Program-made: the position numbers and the translations under genes
Shown here: positions 57,220 to 64,000 of the stretch, piece after piece
Position numbering within the stretch: the first letter of the stretch is position 1
Layout of the letters: every line of letters begins with the position of its first letter
Assembly (NCBI GenBank): GCA_910577255.1
Contig: CAJTMH010000002.1
Span: 372,001-436,000, forward strand
Source: an uncultured Duncaniella sp.
GTDB taxonomy: Bacteria; Bacteroidota; Bacteroidia; Bacteroidales; Muribaculaceae
Direction: 5' to 3'
DNA: 64,000 bases
The notes under the pieces: generated by a model
The model's database searches: none
What the model was told of the DNA's origin: nothing
The model's input: the letters and a program-made list of their open reading frames with translations, nothing else

Positions 57220-58734
57220 TCACTTCATTATCTGTTTGATGGCTCGTCCCACCGAGGATGCTATATCCATTGCCGTGGTGCCGTACTCACCCTCCGCCTC
57301 AGCAGCTATCTCACCGGCAAGACCGTGGATATACACACCGGCCACAGCGGCCGTCTCAGGTTTATACCCCTGGGCAAGAAGCGACGTTATCACGCCTGTC
57401 AGCACATCTCCGCTGCCTGCCGTGGCCATGGCTGCCGTTCCGGTGGAATTGAAGAACACCTTACCGTCAGGACGGACCGTGGCGGTGTAGTGTCCCTTAA
57501 GCACGATAATCAGCTTATATCTGTGTGCCACTTCAAGAGCCTTAAGCAATCGGGCTTCAGCTGACGCCTGCGAGCCGAATATGCGGTCAAATTCACCGGC
57601 ATGCGGTGTCAGTATTGAGCCGGGGGCTATATGGTCGATAAGTGCCGGAATCTGTGAGACGATGTTGAGTGCGTCAGCATCAAGCACCATGGGTCTCTTG
57701 ATAGTCTTTATCAATGTCTCCAGCGCACCCTTGGTGGCATCATTCGTGCCGATGCCAGGGCCCACACCTATGGCATGGTAACTGTATCGCGGAGTCATGT
57801 CGGAAATCAGGATATCATTCCTGTCAGGCGAGAACAGTGCCTCAGGCACGGTGGATTGTATCACGTCAAAGCCGCAGCGGGCAGAATGCACTGTGAGTTT
57901 GCCTACACCGGCCCTCAAGGCAGCCCTTGCAGCCATCTGTGCAGCCCCCATCATGCCATAGCAACCGGCTATCAGCAATGCATGTCCGAAATCGGCTTTA
58001 GAACAGAAGTCGGGCCTTGGACGTAGCACCTGGCGTATATCCCCGCGCTCAACATAGTAGTATTTGGTAGGGATCTCGTTGATAGCCCTTTGGCTCAACC
58101 CTATGTCGATAGTCTTCCATCTGCCCACCAACTGCGCGTTGTCGCTCAGGAAGAATGCCAGACGCGGGAACTGAACAGCCATGGTGATATCGGCATGCAC
58201 GACATTGCGGTTGAGCACACGTGCATTCCAGTCACCGAACATACCTGATGGTATGTCGATGGAAATCACAGTCGCTCCCGATTCGCTTATGTGGCGTGCC
58301 AGTGACTTGAATCCACCTTCCAGAGGATCACGCAGACCGGTCCCGAAAAGTCCGTCGATAACCAGATGGTCAGGATTGAGCGTCGGGATTTCAGCACGGT
58401 CTATAATCTCTGTAAGATTTACATTTCCGAGAGTGAGAAGCTGCTGCTTCGCCAACCGGCAGTCGCGTGACAGACTGTTGCCTTTTACATTGAACAGCAG
58501 AATCTGCGGATTGAAGCCGGCTTCGATCAGGAGTTTCGCCACTATGAGAGCATCCGCTCCGTTATTACCCGATCCGGCGAAGATCACCGTCGGTTTCGAT
58601 GGCCCCCAGTTGGCAAGGATTTCATTGACCACTCCTTCGGCCACGCGGTGAATCAGCTCCTGCGAGCTGACCCCTTCCTCCTCTATGGTGATGCGGTCAA
58701 TATTGCGTATGCTTTCTGTGCTAAAAATCTTCAT
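57220..58734 (-). CDS. nnr: Bifunctional NAD(P)H-hydrate epimerase / ADP-dependent dehydratase
   Basis: A 504-residue fused enzyme from the ATG at 58734 (MKIFSTESIRNID); seven further in-frame codons upstream are less likely. The N-terminal half is the YjeF_N epimerase (FAGSGNNGADALIVAKLL), and the C-terminal half is the ribokinase-like dehydratase (TPHAGEFDRIFG; ATAGSGDVLTGVITSLLAQG). It repairs damaged, hydrated NADH and NADPH. It has its own two-element promoter and is followed by DUF4831. Confidence 0.94.
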   Translation of the reverse strand: MKIFSTESIRNIDRITIEEEGVSSQELIHRVAEGVVNEILANWGPSKPTVIFAGSGNNGADALIVAKLLIEAGFNPQILLFNVKGNSLSRDCRLAKQQLLTLGNVNLTEIIDRAEIPTLNPDHLVIDGLFGTGLRDPLEGGFKSLARHISESGATVISIDIPSGMFGDWNARVLNRNVVHADITMAVQFPRLAFFLSDNAQLVGRWKTIDIGLSQRAINEIPTKYYYVERGDIRQVLRPRPDFCSKADFGHALLIAGCYGMMGAAQMAARAALRAGVGKLTVHSARCGFDVIQSTVPEALFSPDRNDILISDMTPRYSYHAIGVGPGIGTNDATKGALETLIKTIKRPMVLDADALNIVSQIPALIDHIAPGSILTPHAGEFDRIFGSQASAEARLLKALEVAHRYKLIIVLKGHYTATVRPDGKVFFNSTGTAAMATAGSGDVLTGVITSLLAQGYKPETAAVAGVYIHGLAGEIAAEAEGEYGTTAMDIASSVGRAIKQIMK

Positions 58735-58806
58735 ATCAGCTTCTCTATAAATCACATGCGGCTATAGTCCGCCAAAGACTGAGCCTTAACCGGACTTTAA
58801 CCCACG

Positions 58807-58837
58807 CAAATTTACGAAACATGATTGGGAAAAACAA
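58807..58837 (-). promoter_or_regulatory. Promoter of the nnr-DUF4831 operon
   Basis: TTG (58835-58837), a 20-nt spacer and TAAATTTG (58807-58814) on the minus strand match both Bacteroidetes elements. Predicted leader about 65 nt. The -33 part lies just upstream of the HAD gene's stop. Confidence 0.7.
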
Positions 58838-58847
58838 AATCATATTT

Positions 58848-59486
58848 CTAAATTATCTCAAAATCCAGTCCATCCCTTTTCAGGGCACTGCACAGCGCGT
58901 CAGTTGGCGAAACCAGCCAACGCTTCACATCAGGTATCCGCAGCAACGGCAGGTCATCTTCATGATCAGTCATCACGACTTCTATCTTACCTCCGGCCTC
59001 GCTCACGGCATTGCACACACGCAGTTTCTTTTCCTCACCGCGAGCCTCGACATATCCGCCGGCCTCAGTCGAAAGTCCGGTGGCTACACACATATCGAAT
59101 CCGAATCTCTTGCCGAGCTCCGACGCGTAAAATGCAGGTGCAGCCGTAGCCAGCACACACATATAGCCTTCATGCTGTAGATTCCTGACTTGTTGCAGCA
59201 CCTCCGGACGAATCATTCCTGCAATATGGCGCACAAATATCGCCATCTCTTCACACCCTATAGCTTTCTCAACTTCGCGGTGAAAAGGATATTTCATATC
59301 CACATGATGGATTAGTTTCAGTCTCCTCATGACCAGACGTACACCTATTGCGAATCTCTGTTTAAGACCCACATTTCGCACTTTACCGGCCAGGGTGAAC
59401 TTAATCAGCTCATGCAGAGAGTTGCCGTTAAGAAGCGTTCCGTCAAGATCGATCACAACGCATGGACGCCCACCTGCACTTGTCAT
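58848..59486 (-). CDS. HAD-family phosphatase-like hydrolase
   Basis: A 212-residue protein from the ATG at 59486, chosen because it overlaps the stop of the phosphoribosyltransferase gene by 4 bp (ATGA); eight further codons upstream are possible. HAD motif I is VIDLDGTLLNG near residue 11, motif II is in CVLATAAPAFYA, and motif III/IV is VMTDHEDDLPLL. It resembles phosphoserine-phosphatase-like HAD-IB enzymes. Part of a trio with a phosphoribosyltransferase and a GT2 glycosyltransferase; substrate unknown. Confidence 0.82.
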   Translation of the reverse strand: MTSAGGRPCVVIDLDGTLLNGNSLHELIKFTLAGKVRNVGLKQRFAIGVRLVMRRLKLIHHVDMKYPFHREVEKAIGCEEMAIFVRHIAGMIRPEVLQQVRNLQHEGYMCVLATAAPAFYASELGKRFGFDMCVATGLSTEAGGYVEARGEEKKLRVCNAVSEAGGKIEVVMTDHEDDLPLLRIPDVKRWLVSPTDALCSALKRDGLDFEII

Positions 59487-60043
59487 ACTTTTCTTGCATC
59501 CATCGACCATGGGAATCTGATTAAAGTTTTGTTGTGGAATAGGAAGAAATCCGGCTCAATCAAAGGCTGCGCGGTGGTGACTGTAATAGCTGCAGCCCTG
59601 ACATCGGCGGATGGATTTTTTTCTCTCATGGCACGTACCACAGTCAACATCGTGGCACCGCTGTCAACCGCATCATCGACCACAAGAATTCTCTTTTCAC
59701 CCAGAACGGTCAAATCCTCGGGAAGACACCATCCGGCATGAGAATCGGCTCGTCGCCGACTCAACACAATTGCCTCAATGATTCTGAGGCTATTCAGCAC
59801 CCATTCAGGCAAATATGACAAGAATCTGCGCAACTTGCCTTTCTTCGGTGTGGAACTCCGATGTAGTTCCACATATCTGAGATCCGCACCCGATAACAAA
59901 GGCATCATCTGCTCCGCCACATAAGCCCCGCCGGTACGGATCCCTACCACCATATCGGGTTGCCACCCTGAAGCCAAAACCTCATGCGCCAACCGACGGC
60001 ATGCATCATTGAATCGCACATTGTCAAGTGTCACTACTCTCAT
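59483..60043 (-). CDS. Phosphoribosyltransferase-fold protein
   Basis: A 186-residue protein from the ATG at 60043 (MRVVTLDNVRF), 4 bp after the GT2 stop; 22 in-frame codons upstream lie inside the GT2 gene. The PRPP-binding loop is ILVVDDAVDSGATMLTVV near residue 117, and a GIRTGGAYVAE loop is near residue 35. Type I phosphoribosyltransferases of this kind transfer ribose-5-phosphate from PRPP to a base, but a base pocket cannot be identified. It sits between the GT2 and HAD genes with overlapping or near-overlapping ends, so a joint pathway is likely. Confidence 0.8.
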   Translation of the reverse strand: MRVVTLDNVRFNDACRRLAHEVLASGWQPDMVVGIRTGGAYVAEQMMPLLSGADLRYVELHRSSTPKKGKLRRFLSYLPEWVLNSLRIIEAIVLSRRRADSHAGWCLPEDLTVLGEKRILVVDDAVDSGATMLTVVRAMREKNPSADVRAAAITVTTAQPLIEPDFFLFHNKTLIRFPWSMDARKV

Positions 60044-60047
60044 AGGC

Positions 60048-61007
60048 TCAACGTCTGTAGATGATACCGGCAAAAAATCTGAACCAACGCCGGCCGAGAT
60101 AGCTGACAAGCACCCCGGCTTTGTTACGAAGTCTCACCTTGGGATTCAACAAACTGTCGCGTCGGTATTTCTTTATAAGAGCCCAACAGGCCTCTTTCCG
60201 TTCCACGAATTCATCGGCACCACAATGCGTTTCCATCAGACCGAGCATATTAAAATTGGCACTCAGTCTGCGGTCACGCGCCGCTGCCACAAGTGATGGA
60301 TGCCTCTCTTGCATATAACCCTCTATCCGTTCCGTGACCTTGAGCACATCAAGCCGGGCAGGTGTGAAACTGTTGATGAAACTACCGGCATGGTCACGGT
60401 AGAAGTACACCAAGTCATGGATGAAGGCTATCCGGTCTGCATTATCATACACACGATATAACCAGTCCAAATCCTCATAACGCAAACCCGGCTCAAACAT
60501 GGTTGACGCCACTACTGACTTGTGGAACAACTTGGCACAAGGAGATGAATCGGCACGATTCTGATATAACATCCGTTCGATAGCCTCTTCTGACGACAGC
60601 ACATCCGTCCCTTTCATCATAGGCGGACAGCACTTGGGATAACTTCCAAAATAGAATCGTCCCACCGAAATCTCACATCGGTTTTCGGACGCGGCTTTGA
60701 GCAGACGTCCCAAAGCGAGACTATACAGGCAGTCGTCGCTGTCAAGAAACATAATCCACTCCCCGCCGGCGAGTGACAGCCCCAGATTGCGGCTGGCAGA
60801 GACGCCGTTATGGGAATTCCTCACCAACCGGAACCGACGGTCGCGGGAAGCATATTCCTCAACCACCGCCGTAGTGCCATCTTCTGAGCCATCATCAACC
60901 ACTATGACCTCAAAATCGCCATACTCCTGCCCTGCCACACTGTCAAGACACTCCCGGAGGTAGTTCTCAGAATTGTAGGCGGGTATTATGACTGAAATGA
61001 CAAGCAT
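60048..61007 (-). CDS. GT2-family glycosyltransferase
   Basis: A 319-residue enzyme with the GT-A nucleotide-sugar domain at the N-terminus: VIIPAYNSENYLRECLDS, VVDDGSEDGTT and the DxD-like FLDSDDCLY near residue 93. No membrane segment. It transfers a sugar from a nucleotide donor to a cell-surface glycan in the family. It starts 30 bp after DUF4923 and ends 4 bp before the phosphoribosyltransferase gene. Confidence 0.9.
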   Translation of the reverse strand: MLVISVIIPAYNSENYLRECLDSVAGQEYGDFEVIVVDDGSEDGTTAVVEEYASRDRRFRLVRNSHNGVSASRNLGLSLAGGEWIMFLDSDDCLYSLALGRLLKAASENRCEISVGRFYFGSYPKCCPPMMKGTDVLSSEEAIERMLYQNRADSSPCAKLFHKSVVASTMFEPGLRYEDLDWLYRVYDNADRIAFIHDLVYFYRDHAGSFINSFTPARLDVLKVTERIEGYMQERHPSLVAAARDRRLSANFNMLGLMETHCGADEFVERKEACWALIKKYRRDSLLNPKVRLRNKAGVLVSYLGRRWFRFFAGIIYRR

Positions 61008-61037
61008 GGCAAACGGAAGTGAGGTGGGACAAATGCA

Positions 61038-61727
61038 CTATTGTTTCTGCAATTCGAAACCCGCCGTCATTCCGTCATACTGGTTAAGCAAAGCGGAAGC
61101 ACCCTTGATGGTAGAGTTGTTGGTCAACGAGCCTACTTTCTCTATGATAGTCATGAGCTTCGACACATCGAATGTAAGCTCCATCTTCTTGCCGTTCATT
61201 ATGATGTAGGTCTCCATCGAGCCTACATTTATTTTCTTCAGAGCCTGGAATTTAAACACAAAGTTGCCTGTCTCAGTGTTCTTCTGGATAGTGCCACTGA
61301 GTGTCATCATTTTAGCCTTGAAAGTGAATGTCGAGTCCGCGTTAATGGTAAGGACAAGCGAAGTAAGACCGGCTGTCTTATAGTAAGGAGCGAGCTTCGC
61401 TTCCACCTGCGATGCAGCTGCGGCACCGCCGGCTTTTAGCAGAAGATTGTCACTCTTAAATGACACCGCAGGTGCGGAATATGTCCAGGTTCCCACCAAT
61501 TTATCGACAGTCAATGACGACGAGCCGACACCAAGGGCGTTGGCCACACCTGACAGCAAGTCACCGAGTCCACCCGATTTAGAATCGTCAGAAGAAGTGG
61601 AACTGCCGTTCTTAAACAGATCAGCCAGACCGCTCAGGGGGGAATCCTGCGAGGCTCCGGTGGCGGCATTCGACACCATGGAAGTCAATGTGAGAGAAAG
61701 TACTATTAAGGCAATTTTAAGTTTCAT
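61038..61727 (-). CDS. Secreted DUF4923 family protein
   Basis: A 229-residue protein with signal peptide MKLKIALIVLSLTLTSMVSNA, a Ser/Gly-rich stretch (about 25-65) and the DUF4923 core (VDKLVGTWTYSAPAVSFKS, then INADSTFTFKAKMMTLSGTI). The core resembles a lipocalin-like calycin barrel with a G-x-W motif. Function unknown. It lies 29 bp after the PCMD lipoprotein and may share its transcript. Confidence 0.82.
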   Translation of the reverse strand: MKLKIALIVLSLTLTSMVSNAATGASQDSPLSGLADLFKNGSSTSSDDSKSGGLGDLLSGVANALGVGSSSLTVDKLVGTWTYSAPAVSFKSDNLLLKAGGAAAASQVEAKLAPYYKTAGLTSLVLTINADSTFTFKAKMMTLSGTIQKNTETGNFVFKFQALKKINVGSMETYIIMNGKKMELTFDVSKLMTIIEKVGSLTNNSTIKGASALLNQYDGMTAGFELQKQ

Positions 61728-61756
61728 AGTTTATTTGTGAAATTAATAATCTATCG

Positions 61757-63328
61757 TTAATAATCATAGTCAAGCTGGAGGTCATCAATCCATAGCACAG
61801 CGCCGTTTCCCCCCGTGAAGTAGTCGCCGTATTTAGAAGCAGAAGCGGTACAGAGGATATAGCGGGGCACCCGAGATGTTGACTTATATTTAAGTTCAAA
61901 CTCAAACTTGCTCCAGTCATTCACATCGCTGCCACACTCCATTTTGCCATAGGCTATCACATCGGAAGCCTCCGGGTCAAACAGGTGACGGTTGTTGGGG
62001 TTGGTGCGGATTTCAAAAGGCTCGGGTGCATCAATCAGTGCCACCCAGATAATGGCTGTGTCAGGACGGTTTTTCAAGTCCTCGAATCCTGTAGTAACAC
62101 TGCTGATAGGTGCGGTCTTGTATTTGAAATATCCTTTCAGTTTAGTGGGGTGCAACGTGAAGGGACGGCCAAATGAAAGCACACCGTTTGTTCCGTCGGT
62201 CCTCACGTAGGTGCCCGCAAAAATATTTCCGGCAGCGAGTTTCCCAATCATACCGATACCAACGAAACGAGTCTCAAGCTGAGCCGCACGTCCTGATCCC
62301 GAAGGAGTGTCGTCAGTGGGGAAGGTATTGCTTGACCCGAGGGTAGTGGCACCCTTGTTTCCGGTATCCCAATACGATTCACCACCTTCGGCCCAGGGGT
62401 TCCACACCTTGCCGTTGAGCCACCAATTATCAAATGAACTGTTAGGCATCTGGGCGGTAGCCTGAGTTGTGAACATCACTTCCTCGCCATACTCCTCACC
62501 GCTATATGCCCTCGCCACATAGGATGTCTCGGGGACAAGTCCGGTAAGACGACCAGTAAACGAGCCACCGTTGACAGTCACCTGGCTATCGGTAAGCCGA
62601 ATCCACGCATCACTGTCGGCCCTGCGATATTCAAATCCATTCTCCTTGCCGGCTTCGGCAGAACCATATAGCCAAGCCACACACGACCATGCATCCACTG
62701 CATCGGTGTTGACACTACTCTCGGTCGGGATGACATATATGGTCCACACAGATGTGCGTCCGAATTCGGTAACGGAGATTTCCACCGGTGATGAAAAATC
62801 GACTGTAGCGTCAGTGAGGTCAGGTGACATCACAGCGGTAGAGCCTGCAAGTTTTATTGATGTGACTTTTAGGTGCGAGATGGGGGCCTTGGCAGATACA
62901 TAAGCAACTATACGGCGTCCGGGCACATCGATGGTTGATGCTCCTACCTGTTGCTCGACTGTGAAATAGCGGTCAATTGTCTGGACTGCCGATATGGTCC
63001 AGTCATACTCCTGATAGAGCGACACCATGGTGCTCACAGGCTCCGACAAGTCGATTCCGTTGAGAAATGAAGCCGAATCGGCCCATACAGCCGAATTTGG
63101 CGAGATATCATAACCTGTCACCACGACATCAGTGATGTCAACAGTCTCATTAAGGAACACGGTGACGGTGCGAGCCAAAGTATCTATGCTTGACGGTTGA
63201 AGCTGTCCCTCAACCTCGAAACTCAGGAAGTTGGGCTGGATGCGTGGATAAGGTATATTATTCTTGATGCAGCCTGTGACCATCAAAGCCAGCAGCCCTA
63301 CGGCTATAGAACAGATTTTTTTTGTCAT
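61757..63328 (-). CDS. PCMD-domain lipoprotein
   Basis: A 523-residue lipoprotein; lipobox LLALMVTGC near residue 20. An N-terminal part with repeated beta domains and a fibronectin-like region (about 200-290, ending YSGEEYGEEVMFTTQ) is followed by the PCMD carbohydrate-type domain (about 300-523) with MPNSSFDNWW, then GSGRAAQLETRFVG and WSKFEFELKYKS. The domain's fold is jelly-roll-like; binding of glycans is assumed for the family. It starts 4 bp after the barrel gene, so the two form an operon and probably work together at the outer membrane. Confidence 0.85.
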   Translation of the reverse strand: MTKKICSIAVGLLALMVTGCIKNNIPYPRIQPNFLSFEVEGQLQPSSIDTLARTVTVFLNETVDITDVVVTGYDISPNSAVWADSASFLNGIDLSEPVSTMVSLYQEYDWTISAVQTIDRYFTVEQQVGASTIDVPGRRIVAYVSAKAPISHLKVTSIKLAGSTAVMSPDLTDATVDFSSPVEISVTEFGRTSVWTIYVIPTESSVNTDAVDAWSCVAWLYGSAEAGKENGFEYRRADSDAWIRLTDSQVTVNGGSFTGRLTGLVPETSYVARAYSGEEYGEEVMFTTQATAQMPNSSFDNWWLNGKVWNPWAEGGESYWDTGNKGATTLGSSNTFPTDDTPSGSGRAAQLETRFVGIGMIGKLAAGNIFAGTYVRTDGTNGVLSFGRPFTLHPTKLKGYFKYKTAPISSVTTGFEDLKNRPDTAIIWVALIDAPEPFEIRTNPNNRHLFDPEASDVIAYGKMECGSDVNDWSKFEFELKYKSTSRVPRYILCTASASKYGDYFTGGNGAVLWIDDLQLDYDY

Positions 63329-63332
63329 ACTC

Positions 63333-64000
63333 TTATATGCAGACTCCTAAGCCGAAATTAATGTTAAACAAATTGAAGCGGAAATTGGCGCCCGACGAAG
63401 TACGTGTACCCTCATTCTCGCCGTTAGTGTATTGCTTGTCATGGGTTACATGAAGGCCAAACACACCGAATGAGACATTGAAGCAGACGTTGTCCATGAT
63501 AAACATGGTCACACCCGGGGAGAAATTCAGGCTCCACTTGGTGGTCAATGTCTTGGTGTCGCGCACCTCATCGTTGTATTTACGCTTGAAGCGCGAAGAG
63601 CCACTGCCGAATCCAAGATCCACTTCGTTAAATATTGCAAAGCGTTTGGCTGTGCTGAGTCCGACATAATTACGATAGAACACCGAGGCAGTGTAGCTTT
63701 GCGAGTAGTAGCTCACATCACTGAGCGAGAAGTTGATGTCATCGTCAAAATCAACCGACAGACCTGAAAGGTCAGCTATGCCACGCGAGTAATTAAACTT
63801 CAAGCCCATACACTGGTTGTTCCGGAAGAAATAGCTTATGGTCGGCTGCACCGAATACAACTTGCCCTTGAAGTTGAAATTTTTTATCAGTGAGAGCACC
63901 TGGACATCATCGGTGTTAAATTCGCCATACGATGCCATAAGGCCGAATTGCCATTGTCCCTTCGGAACAAACAGGAAATTATATAGACCTCGGTCATAGC
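63333..64000 (-). CDS. Partial outer-membrane beta-barrel protein (5' end outside window)
   Basis: The frame is open through the right edge, giving about 222 residues; an internal Met at 63938 is not the start, because the codons before it (YDRGLYNFLFVPKGQWQFG) fit the barrel. Alternating hydrophobic strands, short turns and the end FNLFNINFGLGVCI suggest a small outer-membrane barrel. It starts the downstream set PCMD lipoprotein-DUF4923. Function unknown; the missing N-terminus should carry a signal peptide. Confidence 0.72.
   Translation of the reverse strand, partial: YDRGLYNFLFVPKGQWQFGLMASYGEFNTDDVQVLSLIKNFNFKGKLYSVQPTISYFFRNNQCMGLKFNYSRGIADLSGLSVDFDDDINFSLSDVSYYSQSYTASVFYRNYVGLSTAKRFAIFNEVDLGFGSGSSRFKRKYNDEVRDTKTLTTKWSLNFSPGVTMFIMDNVCFNVSFGVFGLHVTHDKQYTNGENEGTRTSSGANFRFNLFNINFGLGVCI

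Overview
The window comes from a Bacteroidales genome, and the gene content fits a gut Muribaculaceae/Bacteroides relative best. Three things point there: Bacteroidetes-type promoters (TAnnTTTG at -7, sometimes with TTG about 20 nt upstream), protein families largely confined to Bacteroidetes (DUF4294, DUF4831, DUF4923, PCMD lipoprotein, C10 peptidase with propeptide), and an arginine operon built around an N-acyl-ornithine transcarbamylase. The identification is inference from these families, not from a marker-gene comparison. No insertion sequence, prophage, CRISPR array or rRNA gene was seen.

Layout. 1-6.2 kb (- strand): a fucosyltransferase-like gene cut by the left edge, a Kef-type cation/proton antiporter, and a secreted C10 cysteine peptidase whose signal peptide lies in a different reading frame from the rest of the protein. 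6.4-20.1 kb (- strand): one long information-processing unit read from 20.06 kb in the order tRNA-Thr(TGT), tRNA-Tyr, tRNA-Gly, tRNA-Thr(GGT), tuf, tRNA-Trp, secE, nusG, rplK, rplA, rplJ, rplL, rpoB, rpoC. 20.2-26.5 kb: an acetyl-xylan-esterase-like secreted hydrolase, then a divergent pair encoding a TPR protein and an outer-membrane barrel protein with overlapping ends. 26.5-34.9 kb (+ strand): a complete eight-gene arginine operon from a GNAT acyltransferase to argH, preceded by inverted repeats and closed by a strong terminator.

34.9-44.5 kb: a histidine kinase/response regulator pair, a tiny promoter-hairpin transcription unit, mgtE, rsmA, a long structured non-coding region on the opposite strand, a DUF4294 protein, nadB, an HD-domain protein and sdaA. 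44.5-52.1 kb: gpmI, a two-domain ABC ATPase, a POT peptide transporter, ferritin and two tandem paralogous glycosyltransferases. 52.2-56.1 kb (+ strand): two lipoproteins and a stand-alone trpB. 56.1-64 kb (- strand): a barrel protein cut by the right edge, a PCMD lipoprotein, DUF4923, a GT2/phosphoribosyltransferase/HAD trio, a bifunctional NAD(P)HX repair enzyme and DUF4831.

Most of the window is core metabolism and housekeeping. The points most worth a second look are the two apparently undescribed RNAs (about 37.3 and 39.8-40.05 kb), the split signal peptide of the C10 peptidase, the arginine operon whose transcarbamylase has Ala at the acetyl/succinyl specificity position, the dyads in front of that operon, and an extended -7 promoter motif (TAnnTTTGC) shared by most promoters found here.
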